A stretch of 64,000 bases of DNA, from assembly GCF_032197885.1 (NCBI RefSeq), contig NZ_CP134159.1, forward strand, positions 248,001 to 312,000, in the 5' to 3' direction. The stretch comes from Levilactobacillus namurensis. Its GTDB lineage: Bacteria > Bacillota > Bacilli > Lactobacillales > Lactobacillaceae. Shown piece by piece: positions 26,892-36,363 of this stretch. The notes below the pieces were generated by a model that searched no databases, was not told the DNA's origin, and saw only the letters and a list, made by a program, of their open reading frames with translations. The translations under genes and the position numbers were made by a program. Every line of letters starts with the position of its first letter. Positions within the stretch are counted from its first letter, which is position 1.

Positions 26892-28329
26892 CGACTAATT
26901 TCCTCCAATCTGCTGCAATCACGTGGTCTTGGTAGCGTTTGACCATCTCCTGGGTGTTGACCCGTAACGTGTGGTAGTCGGCCGCCATGAAACGCTGAAG
27001 CGCTTGGTGCAGCTGTTCCACACTATAGTCGGGGTCGGTCCGGCTGAAGTCCGCCAGAAAGCCGTTTTGGCCTTCCGTGACTAGTTCCTGTGCCCCGAAC
27101 CGGGCGTTAAAGGTCACGATGGGCAGACCGGCGTTCAAAGCTTCGATGTAGGTCAGCCCGAACCCTTCGGAGTAGGACCCGGAGAGGTAGGCGTCGTATT
27201 GCGGGTACTGTTGGTCGAGTTCGGCGGATTGGCCCTTTAAGGTGATGTAATCACCGGCGTTGCCGTCTTCGATGGCCTTCTTGATGCGGCCCTGTTCCTC
27301 CCCGGCCCCGTAGATGTCTAGCGTCAGGTTGACCCCATCTTCGTCGTGGAGCTTGACCAGGGCCTTCACGATGAAGTCCACGTGCTTTTCAATCGCCAAC
27401 CGCGATGCCGTGATGAACTTGATGGGGTCGCCCGGCTTTCGGTCGAGGTCGATCTGCGGGTTGTCCCGCACACCTCCCACGGGGATCGTGACGATCTGGT
27501 TGCCACGGTCCGGGAAGTCGACCAGCATGTCTTGGCGTTGCCGTTCGGTAGCGACCACGACTTTGGCGACCTGGTCCAGGTGGGTCAACAGGTACTCGTT
27601 GTAGTTGTTGAACAGCGGGTAGCGGGGGTCCTTGCGGTTGTTCAACTGGTCGGCGTGGATCACGTTGATTACCTTGAGCTTGTCGGACGCCATGTTGAAC
27701 AGGGCGACTTCGGGGTCGATCCCCCGGTCGATCATGTAGATGTTCTTCTGGTTGTAGGCCAGGTTCAGCCGCTCGAAGAAGTAGCGAATCAGCTGCATCC
27801 CGTTTGAGAAGAAGAGGTGTTCACCGCCAGCTTGGTGGTAGAGGTGGATGTTACGGATGATGACCTTGCGGTGCGGGTCATCGTAGAATTGAAAGTTCGC
27901 CATGCGTTGGTGGGTGTTCATGTTAAAGATTTCGACGTGGTTGGAGCCCACCAATAAGAGTTTAGACTTCTTGTGGATGTCGGGGTGCTTGATCATGTGG
28001 TCGACCACGTGCAGGCCGCTTTCCGTGTAGGTGTCGCGTTTCCGGTGGGTGTTGGTCGAGTCGATGACCAGCTTGGTGCTATGTTTGTGGAACGTCTGGA
28101 CACCGTGCTTTAAGTAGTCTTCCCCTAGGGTAAAGTACTCCCACATGTTGATGACCTGGTCATTGCCTAAGCCCCAACGCCGCATGGGGGCTTGGAGGTC
28201 CCGGTTAAGGCGATAGAATAAGAAGCGGTAGTCGATGCCGGCTTGCTTGAGGACCTTGCCCCGGTAGAATTCGGCGTGTTCCACACCGGAGTTTCCCATG
28301 CCAATCGTTCCGTTTACAAAAAATATCAT
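26881..28329 (-). CDS. gtfA: Accessory Sec glycosyltransferase GtfA
   Basis: 482 residues, near the usual ~500. GtfA is the catalytic subunit that transfers GlcNAc from UDP-GlcNAc to Ser/Thr of the SRRP in the cytosol. The fold is GT-B, family GT4: an N-terminal glycine loop (NGTIGMGNSGVEHA, 6-19), a beta-sheet add-on domain in the middle, and a C-terminal donor domain with SRLAIEKHVD (309-318), DIYGAGEE (338-345) and the E-x7-E pair in SEGFGLTYIEA (E388, E396). It overlaps asp3 by 4 nt upstream and gtfB by 11 nt downstream, so all are made from one transcript. Substrates are most likely the two SRRPs encoded on either side. Confidence 0.93.
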   Translation of the reverse strand: MIFFVNGTIGMGNSGVEHAEFYRGKVLKQAGIDYRFLFYRLNRDLQAPMRRWGLGNDQVINMWEYFTLGEDYLKHGVQTFHKHSTKLVIDSTNTHRKRDTYTESGLHVVDHMIKHPDIHKKSKLLLVGSNHVEIFNMNTHQRMANFQFYDDPHRKVIIRNIHLYHQAGGEHLFFSNGMQLIRYFFERLNLAYNQKNIYMIDRGIDPEVALFNMASDKLKVINVIHADQLNNRKDPRYPLFNNYNEYLLTHLDQVAKVVVATERQRQDMLVDFPDRGNQIVTIPVGGVRDNPQIDLDRKPGDPIKFITASRLAIEKHVDFIVKALVKLHDEDGVNLTLDIYGAGEEQGRIKKAIEDGNAGDYITLKGQSAELDQQYPQYDAYLSGSYSEGFGLTYIEALNAGLPIVTFNARFGAQELVTEGQNGFLADFSRTDPDYSVEQLHQALQRFMAADYHTLRVNTQEMVKRYQDHVIAADWRKLVDAL

Positions 28330-29078
28330 TTTTCATCCTCCTGAAACGTTAATGATTGCCAATGCGCTAACTTGGCCTGCCAGTCGGCCAGTCCCGAATC
28401 ACTCCGGGATGTGGTGGGGTGGGCAGCTAAGAAGTCATCGAGCTCTTGGTTGAGCTTATCGACCCAGTGGACATCGCTGAGCTGATGGGGTGATGCGTAA
28501 CAGATAAAGTTCGTGTGGTCGGCCATTAGCGGCAGCGGCTTGGTCCCGCCTTGGCGGATCACCAAGGCTACGTGGGGCGCGGTCGCGTCGCCCGTGGTGG
28601 CCAGCACGGTGCCTGCGAATTGGTTGACGGTGAAGGTGTAGGCCTCCGCCGTCAGGTCATCCATCAACAACAGGTACCGAAAGACGACTTGTTGGTGGTG
28701 GGTGTTGACCAGTTCGATGGTGTAGTCGGTCGCCGTTAGGGGCATCTCGAAGTGTCCCTGGATGCCGTCTAAGATGGCGTCGGTCAGGTGAGTGCCCGTG
28801 TCATCGAAGAAGCGAATCCGCAGGTAGACCCCACCGTCGTCCACGGCGACGTTCCCGGTCAAGTAGTAGGACTGTCCCGGTTGGAGAATCGGGAGGTCCG
28901 CCGTGTTGTGGGTTGCGGCGAAGTTGCGGCGGGATTCCCACTGGTGGATCACTTCACCGGGCGGCATCAACGGTGCGCGGTAGGTGATGACCCGGTCGGG
29001 CGTGGCCGTGACTTGGCACCCGTATTCGTAGGTGTTGCGCAGGTTGGTCGGCCAGAGTAAGAGGTAGGCGAGACTCAT
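28326..29078 (-). CDS. asp3: Accessory Sec protein Asp3
   Basis: 250 residues. Asp3 is a small beta-rich, carbohydrate-binding-module-like protein that joins Asp1 and Asp2 in a cytosolic complex needed for SRRP export. The N-terminal ~150 residues show the family pattern (YEYGCQVTA, APLMPPGEVIHQW, LQPGQSYYLTG, LRIRFFD). The C-terminal ~90 residues contain a polar helical tail with several Trp, longer than in streptococcal Asp3. Start ATG overlaps the asp2 stop by 4 nt, and its own stop overlaps gtfA by 4 nt. Confidence 0.85.
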   Translation of the reverse strand: MSLAYLLLWPTNLRNTYEYGCQVTATPDRVITYRAPLMPPGEVIHQWESRRNFAATHNTADLPILQPGQSYYLTGNVAVDDGGVYLRIRFFDDTGTHLTDAILDGIQGHFEMPLTATDYTIELVNTHHQQVVFRYLLLMDDLTAEAYTFTVNQFAGTVLATTGDATAPHVALVIRQGGTKPLPLMADHTNFICYASPHQLSDVHWVDKLNQELDDFLAAHPTTSRSDSGLADWQAKLAHWQSLTFQEDEK

Positions 29079-30658
29079 TGGGCCACCCCCTCTTCGGTAA
29101 AGTGCCGTTGGAATTCGGACGCGAGGATCATCCGGTACTGCTTAATGAACCAGGCGTTGATGGCCGGCGTATTATCGTTATGCCGGCCCTGGATGCCCTT
29201 ATGCAGGAATCGGACGTGCGGGAAGCTGGTAGTGACCCAGTCGAAGAGTTGCGAGAAGCTGGTGTTGTCGAAGTCGTCTTGGTACATGTGGGCGATGGCG
29301 AAGGTGGTCTGACTGAAGTCCCCCTGATGAATGACCTTCCAGATCCGGTCGTTCAAGGCCTGCGCCGTTTCGGGCGTGACATCGCCGGTATGCGAGAGCA
29401 ACAGGTCGAAGGACGGCTGGAAGTCCTGAGTCCGCTTGATTCGACCGTTGGTGGCGGTGGTCCCCAGGTTGATCAGGGGCTTGCCGGCCACGATGGCCCG
29501 GGGCGCGAGTTGGGCGCCGTAGTACATGGCGGCGGTGGTCCCTTCGGAGATCCCCGAAAGAATCAGCTCGTCGTCCGCAAAGCCCAGCCGGTGTAAGGTC
29601 GCTTGAATCACGTGTAGGAGGTTGGTCTCAAAGGCTTCCGAACCGATGTAGAAGCCCCCACCGTTGAGCCGCGGGTCGCTGATCAAGAGGAAGGGCGCGC
29701 CAAAGCTTTCCATCATAAAGTTCCCTTCGAAGTGGTCGGCCATGTTGAACCCGCTGAAGTAGACGTTCAGGGGTGGGCGCATGTCGCCAGCATCGAAGTA
29801 GTAGTAGAAGTTGTCGTTGAAGCTGTCGGGGACGTGGGCCAGGTGACCGCCCGGAAAGAGCTGGCCGAACCGCTCGCGGGCCTTGGCGACGTGCACCAGT
29901 CCGATGTCGAGTTGGCCCTGTCCCTTGACCAGGACGCTAAGAGTGTAATAAAAGTCAGTTTCGTCCATGTGCAGGGTCTTGCCTAGCGGGTACTCGGCGG
30001 GGTCGAAGGTCACCGTGCGAATCGGGCGGGCGGACTGCTGATTGATCAGGGTCAGCTGGTAGCGCACGGTGAGGTCCGGACTCGCTTGGCATTCGGCCTG
30101 AAAGGTCAGGTCGCAGTTCCGAGGGGCGTATCCCTGAGTCTCCCAGATGGCGACCGGCTGAAGGTCGGGGCCGAAGTTGCCGCTGAGACGTAGGTGGTAA
30201 CGACCGAAACGGGTCACGTCCCCGTCGAAGCTTCCCAGGACCCGGAGACTCCCGTGGTCCAACTTGAAGGCGTCTTGTCCGGGGAACCAGTCCCGGTTGA
30301 TCAGGGCTGCCAGATTGGCGGTATCGGTCAAGTCGGCGGGGAAAGCGCCCTTTAACGCGAACAGGTCTTGGAGGTCGGCGTCGAGCGTGACCTGTTGGTC
30401 GTAGAGAATGTGGTTCGCGGGTAACGCCGAGAGGGTGGCGAAGTCGCCCCAGGTGGGGTCATCGCTGGGTAACAGAAAAAGGGCATTGCGCCAGGCTGGG
30501 GTGATCTGGCCGTTGGCGGTCAAAGTTAGTTTCGGACTGGTGGGATCGTCCGCGTGGTCGGGGCGGTAGACCCATTGAAATGCGTCATCGAGACTGTCAG
30601 CGGACAGGACGGGTTGGCCGCCCAGTTGAACCACTGGCATCTGTCGTTTATTTGCCAT
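29075..30658 (-). CDS. asp2: Accessory Sec protein Asp2 (acetyltransferase/export factor)
   Basis: 527 residues, the usual length. Asp2 has two roles in the known system: export of the glycoprotein and O-acetylation of its GlcNAc. The C-terminal alpha/beta-hydrolase-like domain carries the nucleophile motif GISEG with Ser371, preceded by a conserved Asn-rich FYYYFDAGDMRPPLNVYFSGF stretch (about 284-304) typical of Asp2. The N-terminal half is a beta-rich domain. It overlaps asp1 by 11 nt and asp3 by 4 nt. All expected parts seem to be there, so glycan acetylation is likely. Confidence 0.9.
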   Translation of the reverse strand: MANKRQMPVVQLGGQPVLSADSLDDAFQWVYRPDHADDPTSPKLTLTANGQITPAWRNALFLLPSDDPTWGDFATLSALPANHILYDQQVTLDADLQDLFALKGAFPADLTDTANLAALINRDWFPGQDAFKLDHGSLRVLGSFDGDVTRFGRYHLRLSGNFGPDLQPVAIWETQGYAPRNCDLTFQAECQASPDLTVRYQLTLINQQSARPIRTVTFDPAEYPLGKTLHMDETDFYYTLSVLVKGQGQLDIGLVHVAKARERFGQLFPGGHLAHVPDSFNDNFYYYFDAGDMRPPLNVYFSGFNMADHFEGNFMMESFGAPFLLISDPRLNGGGFYIGSEAFETNLLHVIQATLHRLGFADDELILSGISEGTTAAMYYGAQLAPRAIVAGKPLINLGTTATNGRIKRTQDFQPSFDLLLSHTGDVTPETAQALNDRIWKVIHQGDFSQTTFAIAHMYQDDFDNTSFSQLFDWVTTSFPHVRFLHKGIQGRHNDNTPAINAWFIKQYRMILASEFQRHFTEEGVAQ

Positions 30659-32186
30659 ACGTCATGACCCCTTTCCAATAAGCGAGTAGCTTGGGTTCGG
30701 CCAGTTGTTCCAGGAACCCAATGCTTTTGACCAGACTCTGGTTCCAGTGAATCAGGGTGGCCAGGTAATAGTCCAGCGCCTGGGGTAATTCGTCCAGGTG
30801 AGCGACGATTCGGCCGTTCTGCCGGTCGGCCACGTACCCGGTCGCGACCCGGTTGATCTGCGGGATGCCCGCGCTGATGGCGGCAATCTGTAGTTGCAGG
30901 TCGGGGATGTCGCCCAGGTCGATCAAGAGCCGGGCGCTACTGAGGATGGCTTCCCGGTCATGGTCGGAGACCCGGTAACGAACCTGGACCCGCTGGAGCT
31001 GGCCGATGACGGTCTGGAGTTCTTTAGGAATCTGGGTACCCAGTCCCGTCAAGGGTTGGTGGTGGGCCAGTTGGTAGAGTATCAGGTCAATCAGGCGGCC
31101 ATCGGCGGAGTCCGCATCGATGGTGGCGGCACTTAGAATCTGTTGCTTGAATTGCTGGGCCAAGCGGTCCGCCGAGACCTTGGACGTCGCAATCACGCTG
31201 ATGACGTGTTGGTCGTCTTGGACCAACCAGTTGACCAGCTGGCGCCCTACCAGAACCTGCGCGCTGGCCGATAAGTGGTTGACCGCCCAAGCGATGGTGG
31301 TCTCCGGCAGTTCGGTACTGTTGCCCAGTGCCAGCTTAGTCGCATAAGGTGAGACCACGTCGACCGGCGTGTCTAGGTTGGCGTTGACCTGCTGGAACTT
31401 GGCCGCCATCTGTTCGGTGGGGGCCACCACCCGCTCGACGGCGTCGAAGAGGTCGTCGGGTAAGGTTGGTGCGACCCGGGTGTCCAAGAGGTAGGCCAGA
31501 CGGTGCTGACGGGCGATGACGGTCAGAATCTCGGCCGTCACGGGGTTCGCCGCACTGATGATCAGGTCGTGTCGGTCCTTAAGGTGCGCCATCACCCGTT
31601 CGGTCAGTAGGGCCTCGAGCGAGTCGTAGGTGTTGGTGACTTGGCCGGAAGCGTCTAAGAGCTGCACTTCGGGGGTGTCTTTACGGCGCATCACCACGGC
31701 GCCGTTGGGGTCGAACCAGAGGGTTTCAATCCGGTGGTTACGCAGACTATAAGTGGTCTGGGTGGAGCAAAAGCCGCGGTCGTCGTAGACCTTAAGCACC
31801 CGCTGGCCCAGGTCGTTGAGCAGGTCGACACGGCTGACGAACCCGGCCGGGTGGAAGTGAACGGTACCGCGGACCCGACCTTCCCGGTAGAGCAGGACGG
31901 TGGCGCCCACGTAAGCGAATTCAGTTCCTTGCGGCAGGTTAAGGTCCTCGAGCCCTAGCGGTAAGCCGCTGGTTCGGTGAACGTGTTGGATGTCATCGTA
32001 GACGTTCCACCAGTCGAGGGCACTCAGGTGGTTCTGTTGCAACTGGTACCGCAACCAAGGAAGGGGCTGCAAGAGCAATAGTTCCGTGTCGAGTTGGTGA
32101 TGGCTGAATAACTGGGCTAATTTCACGATAGGATTATCGGCGAGTTTGAGGGCATCGCGGGACCACGCTGGAATAATGACGGTCAT
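30648..32186 (-). CDS. asp1: Accessory Sec protein Asp1
   Basis: 512 residues, the usual length. Asp1 is a GT-B-fold protein without enzyme activity that binds Asp2/Asp3 and membrane lipid. It opens with MTVIIPAWSRD, as is usual for the family, followed by the family hallmarks LDWWNVYDDIQ and FNxDG-like repeats (GRVRGTVHFHPAGFVSRVD, ETLWFDPNGAVVMRR). The start ATG lies 12 nt after the secY2 stop with a GGAGG-type ribosome binding site. Confidence 0.9.
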   Translation of the reverse strand: MTVIIPAWSRDALKLADNPIVKLAQLFSHHQLDTELLLLQPLPWLRYQLQQNHLSALDWWNVYDDIQHVHRTSGLPLGLEDLNLPQGTEFAYVGATVLLYREGRVRGTVHFHPAGFVSRVDLLNDLGQRVLKVYDDRGFCSTQTTYSLRNHRIETLWFDPNGAVVMRRKDTPEVQLLDASGQVTNTYDSLEALLTERVMAHLKDRHDLIISAANPVTAEILTVIARQHRLAYLLDTRVAPTLPDDLFDAVERVVAPTEQMAAKFQQVNANLDTPVDVVSPYATKLALGNSTELPETTIAWAVNHLSASAQVLVGRQLVNWLVQDDQHVISVIATSKVSADRLAQQFKQQILSAATIDADSADGRLIDLILYQLAHHQPLTGLGTQIPKELQTVIGQLQRVQVRYRVSDHDREAILSSARLLIDLGDIPDLQLQIAAISAGIPQINRVATGYVADRQNGRIVAHLDELPQALDYYLATLIHWNQSLVKSIGFLEQLAEPKLLAYWKGVMTYGK

Positions 32187-32198
32187 CGGGATACCTCC

Positions 32199-33434
32199 TT
32201 AGTCAAAAATCCGGTAACGGTTCTTGGTGAGCAATCCGTGAATCTGGTCGGTGACCCCGATGGACATCCCCGCGAGGATCATCATCGAGCCCAAGAAGAG
32301 CGAGTAGTTGGTGGCGGCGGGGTAGAAGAGACCGACCAGGAGCGGGCCGACACCGATGAAGAGCATCACAAAGTTCGATAAAAAGGTGAGCCGGTTAAAG
32401 TGTTGCATGATCTTAGCTTCGGTAGCGTCTCCGGGGTAGACCCCTAAGAGGTAGTCGTCACTTTCCTTTAAGGTCTTGGCCTGCTGGGTCGGCTGTAAGT
32501 TGATGTACCCAAAGGCGTAGTTCAAGACCAAAAGGACCACGGCGTACATGATAATGCCTTGAACGGTCCGGTAGGAGAACCAAGTCGCGATGAAGTGCTG
32601 CAGGGGTGTCTTGGGACCGGTGGCCTGATTAATGAAGTAACGCGGCAACATGAACAGGGAGCTGGAGAACATGAACGGCATCCCCGCCGAGGTCAGGAAC
32701 TTGATCGGCAGGTAGGAGTTCGAGTGTTCGCGGTCCAGCATGGGCCGTTCGACCGGCAATCGGAGTTCGGCAGCGTTGGTCACGACACTGAAGACCAGGA
32801 AGATGGCCGCCAAAATCACGGCGATGGTGATCGAGGTCGGGGTCAGCTTGATGGCGACGGTCTCGGCGTCCCCGAAGCCGTGCATCAGGTTGTTGGGAAT
32901 CCCCCGGACGATGCCGGGGATGATCAATGCGACACTACTCCCGATCCCGATGGCGGCGTTGAGGTTGGCCAGCCAGGCCACGAACATGGCGCCGGCGATT
33001 AGGATGACCATACTACCGACGAAGGTTAGGTCGTAGGTGGTTCCGGGTAAATAGAAGTGCTTGAGCGAATCACGGACCAAGTAGACCAGCTGGAAGGACT
33101 GGGCGATCGCCAAGAGTAGGGTGATGCCGTACTTACCGATGCTGACTTGGTGGGGGCTGAGGTGGCCGATGAATTCATCCCCGACGGCTTGGATGGCCTG
33201 CCAGATGATCATGGCACTCATGAAGGGCCCCATCCCCACGGAGAAGAGCGTTTGGTTCGAGAAGTCACTCCCGGTCACGTTGGCGAAGAGGCGCAGAAAA
33301 GTGACGTGGTCGACGGCTTTCTTGGCCGACGACAGGTCGATATTCGGGAGCGGAATGGTCTGTCCGATGACAAAGACCGCGAGGATCAGAGCGGTCCACC
33401 CGAGGCTGGTTAAGAATTCACGATAACGATGCAC
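32199..33434 (-). CDS. secY2: Accessory Sec translocon channel SecY2
   Basis: 411 residues, shorter than SecY and typical of SecY2. About ten hydrophobic membrane segments can be traced. The N-terminus reads MHRYREFLTSLGWTALIL; the plug/second-segment region contains SVGMGPFMSAMIIWQ, and the cytosolic loop before the eighth segment carries RLPVERPML. The protein forms the membrane pore that passes glycosylated SRRPs handed over by SecA2 and Asp1-3. The start lies 14 nt after the secA2 stop, so the two are in one operon. No SecE- or SecG-like Asp4/Asp5 gene follows in the operon. Confidence 0.92.
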   Translation of the reverse strand: MHRYREFLTSLGWTALILAVFVIGQTIPLPNIDLSSAKKAVDHVTFLRLFANVTGSDFSNQTLFSVGMGPFMSAMIIWQAIQAVGDEFIGHLSPHQVSIGKYGITLLLAIAQSFQLVYLVRDSLKHFYLPGTTYDLTFVGSMVILIAGAMFVAWLANLNAAIGIGSSVALIIPGIVRGIPNNLMHGFGDAETVAIKLTPTSITIAVILAAIFLVFSVVTNAAELRLPVERPMLDREHSNSYLPIKFLTSAGMPFMFSSSLFMLPRYFINQATGPKTPLQHFIATWFSYRTVQGIIMYAVVLLVLNYAFGYINLQPTQQAKTLKESDDYLLGVYPGDATEAKIMQHFNRLTFLSNFVMLFIGVGPLLVGLFYPAATNYSLFLGSMMILAGMSIGVTDQIHGLLTKNRYRIFD

Positions 33435-33448
33435 AAGGAATCACCTTT

Positions 33449-35839
33449 CTAGGGATAGGTCACGTCAATGCTCCCGTCCGCTTTAAATTGAAGTTCTGAT
33501 AATAAGAGGTTCTGAACGGCCCGGCGCGCAAAGGTCTCCTTCATTTCGGCGAAGGACTTGCGGCCGTCCTTGAGGTATTCCAGCAACGGATCGTGTTGGG
33601 CGGTGCTGCGGTTAGTCGCGATTTGGCGTAACTGTTGCAGCATGTCGACTTGGTCGATCCAGGCGTTGTCGAGGGACTTTAGGAGGCACATCCGTTCAAA
33701 ATACAGTTGTTGGTCTTCTTTAATATTTTCGAGTTTTTTAGTTAATTGGTCAACCATTAGCTGTTGTAAAAACGGGGCCGTTTCCTTAGGCTTATCCGGG
33801 TGCCAGTTCTGGTCGATGCTGTCGGCCACGACTAAGTGATTGTCGATGGTGTTGAGCACGTAGTCGGCCAGTTCACTGCGGGTCGGTTGGGGATGGGCGG
33901 TCACGAAGGCCCTAGTGGCCATTTTAAAGACACTGTTCAGCATGTCCGTCAGGTCCGGGGCCGTCATGATCTGTTTACGGGTCTGGTAGATGGTGTCCCG
34001 CTGGACCCGCATAATCTCGGCGTATTGCAACGTCTGGGTCCGGGATTGCCGGTCGTCCCGTTCGGCATTATGTTGGGCCTTGGTGATTAAGTGCTTGAAC
34101 CGGTAGTGCCCCGTGATTGGGTAGCGGACCTTGGGGATGGGCTGATGATTGGCCTTGGCCTTAGCCACCCGGCGCCGGTAACGCCGGAGCCACTTGGGAC
34201 CGTGTTCTTGTAAGATGGCGTCTTCGATGGAGACCATGAAGATGGTCTCACCGGGTGCCCCTTGCCGGCCGGCCCGACCCCGCAGTTGGTTGTCGACCCG
34301 GGCACTGTTCATCCGTTCGGTCCCCACTACCAGCAGGCCGCCGAGTTCCTTGACACCCTTGCCTAGCTTGATGTCGGTCCCCCGACCGGCCATGGAAGTG
34401 GCGACGGTAATCGCGCCGGGTTGCCCGGCTTCCTTGACAATCAAGGCTTCCTTGGCGGCACTCCGCGCGTTCAAGAGGTTGTGGGGGACTTCTTCGCGGA
34501 GCAGGATCCGGGAGAAGAGGTTCGATAAGGACACGGACCCGGTCTCGACTAAGACTGGCCGCCCCTTGGTATAGGCGTCCTTGACCAGAGCCACGGCGTG
34601 TTCCAGCTTAGCTTGGGTGCTGAAGAAGAGCCGGTCGGGTAAGTCGACCCGTTGGTTGGGCTTGTTCGTAGGTACGGCGATGACGGACAGCCGGTAGGTC
34701 TCTTGAAGCTCCGCCGCGTCGGTCATGGCCGTCCCCGTCATCCCGCTAAGGTGGCTGAACATCCGAAAGAGGTTCTGGAACGTGATGGAGGCCATGGTCC
34801 GGGTCTGGTTGCTGACGGGGACCAGTTCCTTAGCTTCCAAGGCCTGGTGGAGGCCGGCTTCCAGCTTCATCCCGGCCAACTTTCGACCGTTCGAGAGATC
34901 CAGCAAGGAGACCCCGTCTTCATCGACCACGTAATCTCGGTCGCGGGTCAGGGTCTGGTGGGCCTTGAGGGCCAAGACTAGGTGGCGGTAAAGGGTCCGG
35001 TGTTTCTCGGTCAACAGGCCGTCTAGGCCCAGGTACTCTTCCATGTGGTCGATGCCACTAGGGGTGAACCAGACTTTCTTGTGGTCGTTGCTGCGCTTGA
35101 AGTCGACGTCTTCGCGTAAGAGACAGATGACCTGGTCGGCGATGCCGAAGAGGTTGGAACGGACCCGCGGTGCCCCGGAGATGACTAGGGGCATCTGGGC
35201 GGAGTCTAGGAGGACCGCGTCGATCTCGTCGAGCAGGGCGAAATGAAAGCCCTGTAGGAACTGCTCGTCGGCGGTCCCGGATAAGTTATCCATTAAGTAG
35301 TCGAAGCCCAGGGTGGAGTTGGTGGTGTAGACGATATCGGCCTGATAGATCTTCTTGAGGTCCCGGTCGTGGGGGTCCCCCCCGGCTGGCGCGACCCCGG
35401 CGACGGCGGTCAGCCCCAGCCACCGGTAGACCTTGCCCATCTCCTGGGCGTCCCGGTAAGCTAAGTATTCGTTGGCGGTAACCAGGAAGTTCCCGCTGCC
35501 GCTTAAGCCGTTGAGGTACATCGGCAGGGTGGCGGTTAAAGTCTTCCCTTCCCCGGTCTTCATCTCGGCAACGTTGCCGTCCTGCATGACCAGTGCGCCC
35601 AGGACTTGGACGTCGAAGGGGAACATGCCCAGCACCCGGCGGTCGGCTTCCCGAATCACGGCGAAGGCGGGGATCTTGATGGCGTCTAGGGACTTGCCGG
35701 CGGCTAACTGTTCCCGAAAAAGGGTGGTTTGGGCCTTGAGGTCCTCATCGGACATTTTACGGTATTTATCAGTTAACGCATTGACGGCACGCATCTGACG
35801 CACGTATCGTTTTGGTGTGTGATGGTGAACGAACGGCAT
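33449..35839 (-). CDS. secA2: Accessory Sec motor ATPase SecA2
   Basis: 796 residues from ATG 35839. A Met 13 codons upstream (35878) is in frame, but the start at 35839 has AGGAAAG about 12 nt before it and matches where SecA proteins begin. Walker A is GEGKT at 96-100, and the DEAD-type Walker B (LLDEIDAVLLD) and the C-terminal motor motifs (TSMAGRGTDIKLG, QLRGRAGRQG) are present. The C-terminal zinc/SEC-C tail of housekeeping SecA is absent, as usual for SecA2. It powers export of the SRRPs through SecY2. In streptococci secA2 follows asp3; here it is the first gene of the operon. Confidence 0.92.
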   Translation of the reverse strand: MPFVHHHTPKRYVRQMRAVNALTDKYRKMSDEDLKAQTTLFREQLAAGKSLDAIKIPAFAVIREADRRVLGMFPFDVQVLGALVMQDGNVAEMKTGEGKTLTATLPMYLNGLSGSGNFLVTANEYLAYRDAQEMGKVYRWLGLTAVAGVAPAGGDPHDRDLKKIYQADIVYTTNSTLGFDYLMDNLSGTADEQFLQGFHFALLDEIDAVLLDSAQMPLVISGAPRVRSNLFGIADQVICLLREDVDFKRSNDHKKVWFTPSGIDHMEEYLGLDGLLTEKHRTLYRHLVLALKAHQTLTRDRDYVVDEDGVSLLDLSNGRKLAGMKLEAGLHQALEAKELVPVSNQTRTMASITFQNLFRMFSHLSGMTGTAMTDAAELQETYRLSVIAVPTNKPNQRVDLPDRLFFSTQAKLEHAVALVKDAYTKGRPVLVETGSVSLSNLFSRILLREEVPHNLLNARSAAKEALIVKEAGQPGAITVATSMAGRGTDIKLGKGVKELGGLLVVGTERMNSARVDNQLRGRAGRQGAPGETIFMVSIEDAILQEHGPKWLRRYRRRVAKAKANHQPIPKVRYPITGHYRFKHLITKAQHNAERDDRQSRTQTLQYAEIMRVQRDTIYQTRKQIMTAPDLTDMLNSVFKMATRAFVTAHPQPTRSELADYVLNTIDNHLVVADSIDQNWHPDKPKETAPFLQQLMVDQLTKKLENIKEDQQLYFERMCLLKSLDNAWIDQVDMLQQLRQIATNRSTAQHDPLLEYLKDGRKSFAEMKETFARRAVQNLLLSELQFKADGSIDVTYP

Positions 35840-35877
35840 ACGTATCAGTTCTTTCCTTGGATATTGAACCCAATTCA

Positions 35878-35911
35878 TTGATTTTAAAACTCATCGATGG
35901 TTATAATTATA
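35878..35911. promoter_or_regulatory. Overlapping divergent promoters for secA2 operon and 35914 gene
   Basis: The palindrome TATAATTATA gives a plus-strand -10 (TATAAT, 35902-35907, with TTGATT at 35878-35883, 18-nt spacer) and a minus-strand -10 (35911-35906). The two -10 hexamers share bases, so the promoters would compete. Confidence 0.6.
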
Positions 35912-35913
35912 GC

Positions 35914-36105
35914 ATGATGAGTGATAGAAATAAGGGAATGTTGAAAAACGACATTTCTTCCAGAATGAAGCAGGAGGAACACTACGTTGAGGTGCCCAAG
36001 GAAGATAAAAAATCCTCGGGGAAAGCCTTGAACGTGGTAATTTCAGTGACCATTGCCATTATCGTATTAGCGGGGATCCTATACCCGATGGCAAATATGT
36101 TTTAG
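35914..36105 (+). CDS. Small single-span membrane protein, divergent from secA2
   Basis: 63 residues if started at ATG 35914. The first ~40 residues are charged, and a single hydrophobic helix (about 42-60, VVISVTIAIIVLAGILY) ends the protein. With the -10 at 35902-35907 transcription should begin at about 35914, so this ATG would be leaderless. In-frame ATGs at 35938 (AAGGG too close) or 35965 are alternatives. I do not recognise the family. Its size and single membrane helix next to secA2 invite comparison with Asp4/Asp5 (SecE/SecG-like), but no residue pattern proves this. Confidence 0.55.
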   Translation: MMSDRNKGMLKNDISSRMKQEEHYVEVPKEDKKSSGKALNVVISVTIAIIVLAGILYPMANMF

Positions 36106-36109
36106 GGGG

Positions 36110-36363
36110 AGTCAGAGGTCAATACGTCACGTTATGGGACCGCCTGTAAATGATTTCTGAAAGATTTTGTGAGTTGTTAATCGTGAAGTCCCCGCACACG
36201 TGCAACCGGAAACCGGTGGATAGCCTGAAAGGGCTATCACTTCTACTATACGCGTTGTGGGCCGGAAAGTGAAAAAACATGCGCCGTCAGTTCCCCCAGA
36301 GAGCTAATGGTGAGTAAGTGGTCAGCTGGCCGGAAAATGATCGGGCATTAGCTGGCCTTTTTT
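36110..36363 (+). ncRNA. Structured intergenic RNA candidate ending in a terminator
   Basis: About 250 nt without a coding frame. Visible hairpins: ACCGG-AAA-CCGGT (about 36208-36220), GATAGCC/GGCTATC (about 36223-36241), a possible closing pairing of CCCGCACAC-like with GTTGTGGG-like segments, and the final terminator hairpin 36320-36357. It could be a small RNA or the 3' region of the 35914 transcript. I do not recognise a riboswitch, 6S, tmRNA, RNase P or SRP signature. Confidence 0.35.
36320..36363 (+). terminator. Rho-independent terminator
   Basis: GGTCAGCT (36320-36327) pairs with AGCTGGCC (36350-36357, one G-T pair), followed by six T. Confidence 0.75.
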
